DNA of 37,115 nt from a virus: IMG/VR virus record IMGVR_UViG_3300028498_000017, positions 1 through 37,115 of that record. One strand, 5' to 3'. The translations under genes were made by a program, and so were the position numbers. Positions 8,729 through 16,755 of the stretch are shown piece by piece (the first letter of the stretch is position 1; each line of letters begins with the position of its first letter). The notes below the pieces were generated by a model that made no database searches, was not told the origin of the DNA, and worked only from the letters and a program-made list of their open reading frames with translations.

Positions 8729-9637
8729 TTACACCTCATTTTCTAGCGCTAAGACTTTAGCCTCTAATTCGCTAATCAACTTGCCTTGCTTGACGTTTGT
8801 CGCGTGCAAAAAAGCGACGATAGCATTTAGGTTGATGCCTTCTGCTTGTCGCTCATCAAGTGGTTGCTCAGATGTATTCCCTTCATCATCTGTCACTATC
8901 TCAGTATCGCGCCAAAGCGTAAACGCAGGGTCATACGCTCCCAATGCTTCGGCACTAAACGAGTAATAATGATATTCAGGATTGTCAGCATCGGCTGTAG
9001 AGCGATATACAATCGGTGCAAGCTGCATCGCGTTATTGTAAGCTGCGTCATCAAGCTCTAAATCTGCAAGTATGTATTTATAGCGCTCAGATGAGGTTGA
9101 GCGCATGAGCTTGCCGTTCGCGTCAACCGCGACATTAGCACCCGATGCTGTTGTACGATTATAAATTGCTGGATTGTCAGCGATTGGTTGCCAATCACCC
9201 CATGTATCACCAAAATTGTTGCGTATATTTACAGCTGCGACAGGGTTGTACGAGTACGCAATCTGTGTGCTATAACTATCACGCGCCCCTGCTGCCGAAT
9301 GCGCTGCTCTTGTTACTATTGTCCATCCCGTGTATTTAAACGTAGTTGAGCTAGGAATGTTTGTAGAGCTACCGCCAACTCGCGACCAAACATCACCTGC
9401 TTTTGCAGTGTTCAAATCAACACCTGAGCTTGATTTGTCTGATGTTACATACTTGTAGTTTGCTGTTGATATGTTTTCTGCGAGTGTTAACTGCCCTGAA
9501 TCATTACCAATTAAGCGACTTGCTGCATTAGTCTGATCTTCAAAGTTGGCCTTAACCTTGCTCCATAGCACAAACTCATTGTCACCAGTAGCACCATTAC
9601 CTGTGCCGGGGTTTGGAACTTGAATAGTCATACTCAC
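8729..9637 (-). CDS. Tail fibre-like protein with S74-type intramolecular chaperone
   Basis: The 302-residue product has a short N-terminal fibre part (1-170) with a fibre-knob-like stretch (VNIRNNFGDTWGDWQPI, about 136-152). The C-terminal domain opens STSSERYKYILADLELDDAA (180-199), the hallmark of the peptidase S74 endosialidase chaperone. In this family a Ser/Lys pair cuts the chaperone off after it has folded the trimer; Ser182/183 and Lys187 are in the right place. The end (SELEAKVLALENEV) is a coiled coil. Its position between M- and L-like genes is unusual, as lambda has no gene there. Confidence 0.8.
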   Translation of the reverse strand: MSMTIQVPNPGTGNGATGDNEFVLWSKVKANFEDQTNAASRLIGNDSGQLTLAENISTANYKYVTSDKSSSGVDLNTAKAGDVWSRVGGSSTNIPSSTTFKYTGWTIVTRAAHSAAGARDSYSTQIAYSYNPVAAVNIRNNFGDTWGDWQPIADNPAIYNRTTASGANVAVDANGKLMRSTSSERYKYILADLELDDAAYNNAMQLAPIVYRSTADADNPEYHYYSFSAEALGAYDPAFTLWRDTEIVTDDEGNTSEQPLDERQAEGINLNAIVAFLHATNVKQGKLISELEAKVLALENEV

Positions 9638-9653
9638 CTCAAAATTGTATGTT

Positions 9654-9675
9654 AAAAAACCCTCAATGGAGGGTT
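9654..9675 (-). terminator. Terminator hairpin after the M-like gene
   Basis: On the minus strand AACCCTC, CATT and GAGGGTT form a perfect seven-pair stem followed by six T. The stem overlaps the stop codon of the M-like gene and lies just before the fibre gene. Confidence 0.72.
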
Positions 9676-10012
9676 AAGGTATAAATACTTGCTTTAGATT
9701 AAATGATACTTGCCAGACTTTACCGCTTACATGAGTTTTGTTGATATTACCCTCGGTTCGATACGTCTTGGTCAACCCGTTGATAGTGAGATAAAAAGGC
9801 GTCACGCCCTTATGCTCAATCAAAAAATCATAAATAGCGTCAATTTCAGTAAGATAAGCAGTCTTTGCAACCTGCCAAGCAGTACGCGCATTGTTGATGC
9901 CAAAACTGGATACTTGCTCGTAACCATCACCAAACTTGACGCTGTTCGTTACGAGCTGAGTGTCTTGTGTAGCACCTGCATTGACGCACCAGATAAAGGT
10001 TTTAAGTGCCAT
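9674..10012 (-). CDS. M: Minor tail protein, lambda M-like
   Basis: The start chosen is the ATG at 10012 (MALKTFIWCVNAGATQDTQ), preceded by a strong AAGGAGG that lies inside the tape measure gene. Upstream in-frame codons would only extend it into that gene. The 112-residue product matches phage minor tail protein M in length and motifs (VKFGDGYEQVSSFGINNARTA). In lambda this protein helps join the tape measure-tube initiator to the tip complex. Its first 11 bases overlap the end of the tape measure gene. A terminator hairpin begins at its stop codon. Confidence 0.9.
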   Translation of the reverse strand: MALKTFIWCVNAGATQDTQLVTNSVKFGDGYEQVSSFGINNARTAWQVAKTAYLTEIDAIYDFLIEHKGVTPFYLTINGLTKTYRTEGNINKTHVSGKVWQVSFNLKQVFIP

Positions 10013-13000
10013 ACAATGAACCTCCTTGGCGTTTAGCTTTGCGCTCCCACGTTGATATTTTAGAGTCCACCATTTGCCCGACCATTTTGCCAATAGTCAC
10101 AATAGTGTCTCCATCAGGCGTGGTCTGTACATCAGCTTTTTCATTGGAGTAATTATTAACGGTAACCTTGTTTTGACTTCGCGAACTACCATTGGCCATA
10201 AAATTAGCAAGGTCTTTGTTTTGTCGTGGTGACAATACCCGCTCACCTTTATCCAATAAATAGGTAGCCTCTTTAGGTACATAATCTAGCCCGCCGTGAG
10301 CGATACCACCCATAGTTATGTTTTTAATATTGCTAACGATTTGTGCACCCTGTCCGACTGTCTCAGCAATAACAGGGATGTTTTGTGGATAACCTAAAGT
10401 CATCGCCTTAGCAATTGATTGTTGAATAGCCATGGCTGCCTGAGCGATAGCAAAGCCTTGCTCTATGCCGAACATGATTCTATATGCTGTTGACTGCTCG
10501 CCAGCAAAAGATTTGGTCAATCCTGCAATGCCACTGAATAGACTTTGGTACATAGCGATTCGCTGCGATGTCTGCTGCTCTGCCAGGGTCTGGTCTTTCA
10601 AAGCGTATTCCTGCTCAAGCGCCCACATCTTATCTAGATGTTCTTGCTTGGCGATCTCCAATAACTCAAACCGTTCAAGTTCAGGAAATGCCGGCTTACC
10701 GCGCTCATCAACTGCATTTATCTCAGCCTCACGATTCTTATAATCGTTATTGATTGAAGTAAAACCTTCAACATAATCTTGATTCAAGCGCCATTGCTGG
10801 TACTCTTCATCGCTTAATGTGCGCTGCATCATGTTATCTTTGCCAGTACTAAGCGCGTTCGCACTACCTGCACGAGCACTATCAGCAATAGATTTATACA
10901 TTTTGTATTGGGCGCGAGCCTTAGCTTCGGCTGTGAATTTGAAGTTAGCTAGATCTTCTTCGTAAGCAGCTTTTTGCGCGTTAATGTAATACTGACGAAC
11001 GCTATCATCTTCAATGTAAGTTTCTTCAATAACCTTCATTGCTTTTCTATGATTTTCATGGATACGCTCTTCTTCACTGAAATATTTATCGGATATAGAG
11101 AGCAATCCTGCATTTTTTTCTATTGCGTAGCGCTCTTCTTCACGTGCTAAGTATTTAGCGCGATCACTAGATCCTTCAGCGTAAAGCCGTTCGATTTCTA
11201 TGACGTTATTAGTGTGCTCGCTTTCTATCATCTCTTTATAGGTTGCATACTTTTGAGTGATGGACAGCTTGGCTCTCTCAAGCTCTTCGAGCGCCCGTTT
11301 TTCTTCAGCAGCTGCCTTTTCTCTTTCGCGTTCGGCATCTGACATAGCTTTTTGCGCAATCGCTTGTGCTTTAGATGTTGCGCTATCTACTGCAGAGTTG
11401 CCAGTTGTTGCACCCTTCTCAACACCCATAACTCCTGGCATTTGATGCAGTAGGTCGATAACCACACCATCTTCAAAAGTGATGGTTGATACATAACCCC
11501 CACCCTTTGAGTCTTTCCAAGTCTTAACACCTTTAACAGCCACATTGGTTGTGATGGGTGTGTTTTTAGGTATAGCAAAGTCGGTACCGCGATGGTTTGT
11601 AGATGCGCCTTTGATTCCTGTGTTACGTGGACCAAAATCGCTCGTTTTTCTATAATCAGTGATCTTCTTGCCACCAGCACGGAATCTGTCCATATCTGAC
11701 TGACTAACTGCACGGCTTTTATCTCGATACTGAATGTGCAAGTGAGCACTTCCAATACCAGTGTCACCACTAATACCTACTAGTCTTGCTTGTGCTTCTG
11801 CTTGTTTCTTAAGAGAAGCTGTATTTTTATCGCGGGCCTTAGCAAGCTTTTCTTGCTCCTTAGCTTCATCCTCAGCAGCTTTAGCCATTGTTCTTGACGC
11901 TACTATCTCTTCAGTTACTGATCCAGCTCCATAAGTAGCGATGCTTGCACCAGGCACAAGAGCAGAGAAGCCAGCTCCTTTATTGGCTAACTCTCTAGGC
12001 GAGCTCCAAATACTGTCTAAAGAACTTACGGCCCTGTCTCTTTCTGCTTTCATATCTTCTACCATATACTGACCTAACTGACCTGTAGATCTTGCATACT
12101 CTTGAAGATAGGTCCCGACCTTAAAAGGGTTGGACAACACATTTGACATAAGACTAAATAAAGAACTAATACTACCCATTAGGCCAGCTACTACAGTTCC
12201 AACTTGCTTGAATACTGACATCAATCCGATAAATGGCGTTGTTATAACTGCTGCAACTAAACCCATAGAAGATAGGCTGTCGCTAAGCCCGTCAGCATCT
12301 GTAGTGCCTGTTTTCATGTATTCGATTAAACCAACCATAGCTGGCAAAGTGTTTGTGACAATCTGATTAGAAACTCCTTCGAGCTTAATCTGCAAGCCTT
12401 CCAATTCATTTGCTAATATCTGAGATTGCTCTATAGACTCTTTGGTTCTGATTACGCCTGCTTCATTAAGGTCCCGTTCATAGTCCCGTAACGCTTCACC
12501 ATTGTTGTCCCAAAGCGGTATGATGTCACCTAAGCCGCTCGCTAACGACTCAGTAACAAACCTTACTTCTTGTGTAGTCGCGCCTGCCCGCTCCATTTCA
12601 TTAACTACAGCTTGAATAGCATCCACACTATCCATAGTAGATAGGCTTCTACCAAATATCTCCAGCTCTGCATCCGTCTTCTCGGTTGCATTTTGCATAA
12701 GCTCTAAAGTATCTACCAAGCCACCGCCGCCGGTCGCACTAAACTCACCTAGCTTCTCTTGAGCATCTGCCAGGATATCACCGACGCCTTCCATCTCTAA
12801 CCCATACGCAGCAGTTGCTGCTGTTAATACCTGTAGGTTCGACGTTGAGGTCTTTGCTCTTGTTGCTAATCTTACTAACTGCTCATCCGCTTCCGCCGTT
12901 TGCAATGCTAGCGTTACTAAACCCGCACCTATTGCAGCTACCGACCCTACAACAGAGACGGCACCTACTGCAGCTGCGCCCGCTAAACCACTCTCACCGA

Positions 13001-13226
13001 AAGCCTCAGTGATAGAAGAAAGCTTTTCGTTAAGAGAACCTACAGCATCGCCAATAGCTGTGCCACTCAGATCATCTATTAGCTTTTCTTTAAACTTGCC
13101 AACAGAGTCGCTCATCTCCTGTGTACGGTCACGAGTCTCACGCTCAGCACGTGTTAGACCATCAGTAAACTCACTTAGGCGTACTGCCAAGTCGAGAGTT
13201 AGCGTACCTAGTGATGTGCTTGCCAT
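10002..13226 (-). CDS. H: Tape measure protein with internal M23-like peptidase
   Basis: At 1074 residues this sets tail length and is ejected with the DNA. Residues 1-300 are coiled coil with glycine- and alanine-rich hydrophobic stretches (80-107), and more membrane-like helices lie near 320-360. Residues 481-600 hold an M23 (LytM-like) peptidase whose HLH motif (495-497) comes before the FGPR (531-534), HRGTD (545-549) and LLHQ (591-595) segments, so the usual order is permuted. Residues 620-830 are charged helix. The C-terminal section (about 930-1010) has hydrophobic helices and the GGIAHGGLDYVPKEATYLL stretch common in tape measures. The peptidase probably opens peptidoglycan locally. 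It overlaps the M-like gene by 11 bases. Confidence 0.92.
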   Translation of the reverse strand: MASTSLGTLTLDLAVRLSEFTDGLTRAERETRDRTQEMSDSVGKFKEKLIDDLSGTAIGDAVGSLNEKLSSITEAFGESGLAGAAAVGAVSVVGSVAAIGAGLVTLALQTAEADEQLVRLATRAKTSTSNLQVLTAATAAYGLEMEGVGDILADAQEKLGEFSATGGGGLVDTLELMQNATEKTDAELEIFGRSLSTMDSVDAIQAVVNEMERAGATTQEVRFVTESLASGLGDIIPLWDNNGEALRDYERDLNEAGVIRTKESIEQSQILANELEGLQIKLEGVSNQIVTNTLPAMVGLIEYMKTGTTDADGLSDSLSSMGLVAAVITTPFIGLMSVFKQVGTVVAGLMGSISSLFSLMSNVLSNPFKVGTYLQEYARSTGQLGQYMVEDMKAERDRAVSSLDSIWSSPRELANKGAGFSALVPGASIATYGAGSVTEEIVASRTMAKAAEDEAKEQEKLAKARDKNTASLKKQAEAQARLVGISGDTGIGSAHLHIQYRDKSRAVSQSDMDRFRAGGKKITDYRKTSDFGPRNTGIKGASTNHRGTDFAIPKNTPITTNVAVKGVKTWKDSKGGGYVSTITFEDGVVIDLLHQMPGVMGVEKGATTGNSAVDSATSKAQAIAQKAMSDAEREREKAAAEEKRALEELERAKLSITQKYATYKEMIESEHTNNVIEIERLYAEGSSDRAKYLAREEERYAIEKNAGLLSISDKYFSEEERIHENHRKAMKVIEETYIEDDSVRQYYINAQKAAYEEDLANFKFTAEAKARAQYKMYKSIADSARAGSANALSTGKDNMMQRTLSDEEYQQWRLNQDYVEGFTSINNDYKNREAEINAVDERGKPAFPELERFELLEIAKQEHLDKMWALEQEYALKDQTLAEQQTSQRIAMYQSLFSGIAGLTKSFAGEQSTAYRIMFGIEQGFAIAQAAMAIQQSIAKAMTLGYPQNIPVIAETVGQGAQIVSNIKNITMGGIAHGGLDYVPKEATYLLDKGERVLSPRQNKDLANFMANGSSRSQNKVTVNNYSNEKADVQTTPDGDTIVTIGKMVGQMVDSKISTWERKAKRQGGSLYGT

Positions 13227-13251
13227 TGTAGAAATCCTTATTTTGGGCAGT

Positions 13252-13284
13252 AAAAAACCCCAATCATTTCTGACTGAGGTTTTT
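13252..13284. terminator. Bidirectional terminator closing the moron-like unit
   Basis: AAAAACCCCA and TGAGGTTTTT pair over nine of ten positions around a short loop, with T-runs in both directions. It lies between the 49-residue gene (stop at 13305) and the tape measure start, so it would end transcripts starting at the promoter near 14270. Confidence 0.65.
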
Positions 13285-13304
13285 CAATATGTTTATCTGT
13301 CTTG

Positions 13305-13454
13305 TTATTCGTCGTCTAAATATAAGTAAACGTAATAACCAATAGGTATTACTTCAACAGATGACCAACACCTATGTTCAATCAGGTTGTTTACCCATAT
13401 CTGGGCCCAGTTGAGTTGCTGGGTGGGTAGTTTGCGGCGCGGAGAGTATTTCAT
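13305..13454 (-). CDS. Small 49-residue hypothetical protein
   Basis: An ATG at 13454 opens a 49-codon frame beginning MKYSPRRKLPTQQLNWA and ending VYLYLDDE. It is basic at the start, has tryptophan in the middle (WAQIWVNNLIEHRCW) and an acidic end. The frame fills the gap between the zinc-ribbon gene and the terminator, and amphipathic composition argues for a real gene. The ribosome site is weak, so translation is uncertain. I do not recognise the family. It would be the second gene of the moron-like unit. Confidence 0.5.
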   Translation of the reverse strand: MKYSPRRKLPTQQLNWAQIWVNNLIEHRCWSSVEVIPIGYYVYLYLDDE

Positions 13455-13492
13455 TGTTTATTTCAAAACACTTTGTAATTGATATAGTTTTA

Positions 13493-14206
13493 TCAATGTT
13501 GCCAATCCAAGTCAGCAGTATCAAAAGTAAATTGTTGATTGCCATTATTGTAAAACCCTATTTCAAGCATTGTTACTTTAGACTCTTTGAGCTTGTTTAT
13601 AAAAGCGTCTTCAGAATTATCCAAGAACATTGCTTCACTTGAACCGCCTGCAGCTCTGGATACAGGGTACTCCTCAATATTTTTATCATCAAACTTTACT
13701 GTCATTATACAATTTCGGTACTCACACCATAACTGGCCATTGTCAGTTAGTATCAAAACTTCGTTGCCAAGATCATTGCTATGTCTCACAACAATACTTA
13801 GGTCAGTACCTCCAGTGTAAGGCGAGCTTAGATGTACATTGTTTCTAGATGTGGTTATAGCAGTATAAGTTGTGGTACCACGCATTTCATCTACTGATTC
13901 ACTATACTTCCAGTTGCTTGTAATCACTTCAGGTTCAGATAACACTTCTGCATCAGTATCATCCGTTGAAGACGGTACAGCTGCTTGATCTATAGATGAA
14001 ACTTGTTCATCGCTAGCAGTGTTGCTGTCAGGCACTTCATCAGACGTTACAGCCCTCACTGCCGAAAGCACTATAAGCCCAATAACTATTACTGCAATCC
14101 ACGTAAGAACTGATGTACGGTTAACTTTAGCACCACAACTAGGGCAGGAATCTGTGTTTTTAGCGATGAAACCGCCGCAATTCTTACACTTAATGAGCTT
14201 CGACAT
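13493..14206 (-). CDS. Zinc-ribbon, single-span membrane protein, probable moron
   Basis: The 237-residue product starts with a zinc ribbon (CKNCGG at 7-12, CPSCGA at 18-23). One membrane helix follows (about 31-50), then an acidic Ser/Asp-rich linker (55-90) and a folded domain (96-237) containing WKYSESVDEMRGTTTYTA and SSPYTGG. The zinc ribbon should face the cytoplasm and the C-terminal domain the periplasm. It lies between the tail chaperone and tape measure genes, which are normally adjacent, and has its own promoter (14244-14272), a GAGG ribosome site and a downstream terminator. This is the structure of a moron expressed from the lysogen. A role in superinfection exclusion is my inference. 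Confidence 0.75.
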   Translation of the reverse strand: MSKLIKCKNCGGFIAKNTDSCPSCGAKVNRTSVLTWIAVIVIGLIVLSAVRAVTSDEVPDSNTASDEQVSSIDQAAVPSSTDDTDAEVLSEPEVITSNWKYSESVDEMRGTTTYTAITTSRNNVHLSSPYTGGTDLSIVVRHSNDLGNEVLILTDNGQLWCEYRNCIMTVKFDDKNIEEYPVSRAAGGSSEAMFLDNSEDAFINKLKESKVTMLEIGFYNNGNQQFTFDTADLDWQH

Positions 14207-14243
14207 ACCTCGTCCTTAACGGTTTTTTCGCAATAAAGACTTC

Positions 14244-14272
14244 ACTATAAATCATCAAAAACAATTCGGCAA
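14244..14272 (-). promoter_or_regulatory. Promoter of the zinc-ribbon moron
   Basis: On the minus strand TTGCCG, a 17-base spacer and TATAGT form a good sigma-70 promoter just after the stop codon of the chaperone extension and about 40 bp before the zinc-ribbon gene start. Confidence 0.55.
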
Positions 14273-14278
14273 CATTTG

Positions 14279-14583
14279 TTAGCTTGTATCCTTAATCTGT
14301 TCTTCAAAAGTTTCGACTACATCATCTTCATGTGGCATTAGCTCAAGAGGATCAATCCAATCCTCAGCTTTAACTTTCACGTTATAACCAAAGCTCATGA
14401 TATTTGCCGCGGCTTGCTCGATACGTCGACCAATGTTTAAGCTACCACGTCTTGAGCGATACTCTGCCCACTGCTTAATCTCAATCATTGTAAGATTACT
14501 TTTAACCTGATGAATTGTATTACCACCGATACCAGCCAGCGCAAGCTCAAATAAAAGCTCATTCTCGCCAGCAATTATTCCTT
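14279..14583 (-). CDS. Tail assembly chaperone C-terminal extension (GT frameshift part)
   Basis: This frame has no stop from the slippery site at 14581-14587 to 14279 and is reached from the upstream chaperone by a -1 shift. It adds 100 residues beginning GIIAGENELLFELALAGIGG. The internal ATG at 14488 (MIEIKQWAEYRSRRGSLNIG) has no clear ribosome site, so the part seen as a separate 69-residue gene is better read as the end of the fusion. In lambda the equivalent T domain lets the GT fusion hold the tail tube protein on the tape measure. The full fusion would be about 217 residues. Confidence 0.8.
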
Positions 14584-14931
14584 TTTCTTCTCGTCCGCCT
14601 GCTCCTTCATCGCCTTTTTTATGCTATCAAGCCCCCATACTTTATTGAATATAGCATTTGCCAATGACTGGATGAAAACCGTTTTAACTTGGTGTTCTGT
14701 AAATTGCTGTTTGCCTTTTCCGTCAACTAACGCTTTACTAATCCACTCTGCTGCAACATCTTCATTGTCATTCATGCGCTTGTGAAGCGCATCGCTTTCT
14801 ACGAATGGGAGTGTCTTATACTTGATATCAACTTCGCACAACTCACCCTTATGGTAGAACTCAACCGTATCTTCATGGATTTCTCCAACCAAGCTACCGG
14901 TTTTGACATCTGATAATTGATACTTTGCCAT
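14575..14931 (-). CDS. G: Tail assembly chaperone, lambda G-like
   Basis: The 118-residue product is acidic and helical at its end (QADEKKKE) and sits between the tail tube protein and the tape measure, the place of lambda G. It coats the tape measure while the tail is built and is absent from the finished virion. The last codons contain G AAA AAG (14587-14581), a plausible -1 slippery site directly before the stop, which gives the longer GT form. The ratio of short to long product normally matters for assembly. Confidence 0.85.
   Translation of the reverse strand: MAKYQLSDVKTGSLVGEIHEDTVEFYHKGELCEVDIKYKTLPFVESDALHKRMNDNEDVAAEWISKALVDGKGKQQFTEHQVKTVFIQSLANAIFNKVWGLDSIKKAMKEQADEKKKE
14581..14587 (-). 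other. Putative -1 ribosomal frameshift site
   Basis: The heptamer G AAA AAG lies in phase with the chaperone frame two codons before its stop. Slipping back one base moves ribosomes into the frame that runs open for 100 codons. The first position (G instead of A) makes the P-site re-pairing imperfect, as in several known phage sites. Confidence 0.7.
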
Positions 14932-14945
14932 TTCACTAATCCTTT

Positions 14946-14975
14946 AAAAATAGTTAGACCCCAATTAAGGGGTCT
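14946..14975 (-). terminator. Hairpin between tail tube and chaperone genes
   Basis: AGACCCC and GGGGTCT form a perfect seven-pair stem (14956-14974). On the minus strand it is followed by AACTATTTTT, so the T-run is slightly displaced and termination may be partial. That would fit the need for far more tube protein than chaperone. Confidence 0.55.
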
Positions 14976-15000
14976 ATTATTCGTTCATATTTTTACTGAT

Positions 15001-15498
15001 TTAAGGCGTGGGTAGCTTATACTCAGTAACCGCTTTAGTCTGGCGTTTCATTCCCACTGAGTGCTTAACCAGCGAGTCAGCGTCAAATGTTGGAGGGCTT
15101 GCTCTTAATCGCGTAGTAAATACTGTCCATGTACGTGTCTCAGGTAGCGTGACTTCTGCCGTCACCATTTCCGGCTCAATGCCTTTGCCGTCTGACCAAC
15201 CTACATACACTTCTACTAATTCTTTATCTTCTGCTAATTGCAGTAGCGTCATATGAGTTGCGTTTTCAGGATCAGTATTAATGGTGATTGAGCCTTCACC
15301 GGGCTTATTGAGACCATATGTTGATGTAGAAGAGTCTGGCTCATCAAGACAGGTGTCATCAATCTCAGTCGGACTGTCATCACCAAGCACAATACCAGTA
15401 ATACAGTCCATTCTAGTAAGGATTGGCGTATCATCCTCACCATGTTTAATCCAAACTTTAGTACCCTGTGCGAGTACACCTTTTTCTTTCTTAGCCAT
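15001..15498 (-). CDS. V: Major tail tube protein
   Basis: The 165-residue product has the small all-beta pattern of siphophage tail tube proteins (KVWIKHGEDDTPILTRMDCITGI at the start; GEGSITINTDPENATH at about 67-82). It lies between the tail terminator and the chaperone, as V does in lambda. It should form the stacked hexamer rings of the tail. It lacks the C-terminal Ig-like domain of lambda V. It has its own ribosome site (GGAG) and a strong hairpin after it. Confidence 0.88.
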   Translation of the reverse strand: MAKKEKGVLAQGTKVWIKHGEDDTPILTRMDCITGIVLGDDSPTEIDDTCLDEPDSSTSTYGLNKPGEGSITINTDPENATHMTLLQLAEDKELVEVYVGWSDGKGIEPEMVTAEVTLPETRTWTVFTTRLRASPPTFDADSLVKHSVGMKRQTKAVTEYKLPTP

Positions 15499-15527
15499 GA
15501 TTGGCTCCTAGTGTGGTTGGTAAATAG

Positions 15528-15890
15528 TTAACGCGCTAATATCCAATTGGCATCAAAGCCACGGCCATAAAGCTTAGCTTTGCTGTCATACAAGTTAATA
15601 GACGGATTGGATATCCAAGATTGCTCTTCTAGCGCCACTCGACAAGCATCGCGTAATTTATAGGCAGTCTTAGCATCTGCTGCGTAGACCATTAGCTGGT
15701 ACTGTGTATCATCAAAATTAGCGGGTTCATCTAAGTGATTATTTGCTTGAGCACTGATTGTTTGCCATACAATGTAAGGCGGTGATGTGCCCTGCGGTGC
15801 AACGTCTTCAAACGCCTTGCTCTCGACATCGATAAGCGCTGCCAAGTCAATATCAGCTTTAAGCGTGCGGTATATCGGTAAAAAGCTCAT
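15528..15890 (-). CDS. Tail completion / terminator protein, DUF3168
   Basis: The 120-residue product matches DUF3168 (MSFLPIYRTLKADIDLAALI at the start; PPYIVWQTIS at 38-47; YQLMVYAADAKTAYKLRDA at 64-82). Members cap the growing tail tube and join it to the head. Its start overlaps the end of the gp10-like gene by 4 bp, so the two are translationally coupled. Confidence 0.88.
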   Translation of the reverse strand: MSFLPIYRTLKADIDLAALIDVESKAFEDVAPQGTSPPYIVWQTISAQANNHLDEPANFDDTQYQLMVYAADAKTAYKLRDACRVALEEQSWISNPSINLYDSKAKLYGRGFDANWILAR

Positions 15891-16390
15891 AGTTTAGCAA
15901 TCTCCTTGTCGAGCTCTTCTTTGTATGCTCTGGAAAATTCAGCTTGTACTGCATCCATATTGTTATTTAGCGCCGGTCGTAAAAAAGGATCTGCGCTATT
16001 AGTTGCACTACCAAATTCTTTAAAGCGCCAGTACCAGGTATCACCACCGGGGTTCTTCTTATCGCCTTGTGTCTGATAAGTGCGACCTATACGGTTTGCA
16101 CGTCTGTTATCTGCATTAGTGCCGTAATTTTTTGCACCGCCTTTTACACCAACTTTCATCACGACATTATCAACACCCTTGGTTTTGCCAGCCTTGGTAA
16201 CAATGTTTTTCCAAATCTTTTCGGGGCTGTCTTTGTCATCAAACGCTTTAGCGTTGACCACAGCCGCTTTTTTAACGATGTTCATTGCTTTGCGTGATGA
16301 TCGAGTAGCAGCGTTCTTGGCTTTACGTTGATTACCAAGCTGACGTAACTTTGCTTGCACTTCGTCAAGACCAGTAATTTCGTTTGCCAT
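15887..16390 (-). CDS. Head-tail completion protein, HK97 gp10-like
   Basis: The 167-residue product is very basic in its first 50 residues and resembles the HK97 gp10 family (ITGLDEVQAKLRQL at the start; WYWRFKEFGSATNSADPFLR at 121-140). These proteins help close the connector and join head to tail. It is placed, as usual, between the head closure protein and the DUF3168 protein, and overlaps the latter by four bases. Confidence 0.87.
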   Translation of the reverse strand: MANEITGLDEVQAKLRQLGNQRKAKNAATRSSRKAMNIVKKAAVVNAKAFDDKDSPEKIWKNIVTKAGKTKGVDNVVMKVGVKGGAKNYGTNADNRRANRIGRTYQTQGDKKNPGGDTWYWRFKEFGSATNSADPFLRPALNNNMDAVQAEFSRAYKEELDKEIAKL

Positions 16391-16393
16391 GGC

Positions 16394-16750
16394 TCAATCC
16401 TTAAATTGCTCAATACCGCCTGACAAAGTGAACGTTGTATATTCCAAGCCACTATCGCTATCATCAAGACCTTGGCTATCTACTGCATATAACCGGCCTT
16501 TCCAAACAACGCGCATAGTGGTATCGATATCAAGGCCAGTGCTATACCGGACTTTCATTCGAGCAGTTATTTCAGAATCTGCAGCTTGTGCGCTAAGCAA
16601 ATCTTTAGTAGATAGCGGTGTAATTTTGGCCCAGGCTTTTTTGTAGAAGATCCACCCTGATGGCAATTCATATCCATCATCATCACGGCCGGCTTTAACA
16701 TAGCGTTGGATAGTGACACGATGTCTTAACTCGCCTGCATTGGCTGCCAT
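16394..16750 (-). CDS. Head closure protein, SPP1 gp16 / phage H-T joining family
   Basis: The ATG at 16750 (MAANAGELRHRVTIQRYVK) is chosen; a GTG three codons earlier overlaps the previous stop and is also possible. The 118-residue product has the family pattern (ELRHRVTIQR, then GWIFYKKAWAKI, then VRYSTGLDIDTTMRVVWKG). It plugs the portal after DNA is packaged. It sits directly after the two overlapping small genes and 3 bp before the gp10-like gene. Confidence 0.85.
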   Translation of the reverse strand: MAANAGELRHRVTIQRYVKAGRDDDGYELPSGWIFYKKAWAKITPLSTKDLLSAQAADSEITARMKVRYSTGLDIDTTMRVVWKGRLYAVDSQGLDDSDSGLEYTTFTLSGGIEQFKD

Positions 16751-16755
16751 ATCAT

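Noticed and set aside
14279-14488. Independent 69-residue gene
   Set aside because: The frame is open far upstream of its ATG up to the slippery site, and no ribosome site precedes the ATG, so it is better seen as the end of the GT frameshift product.
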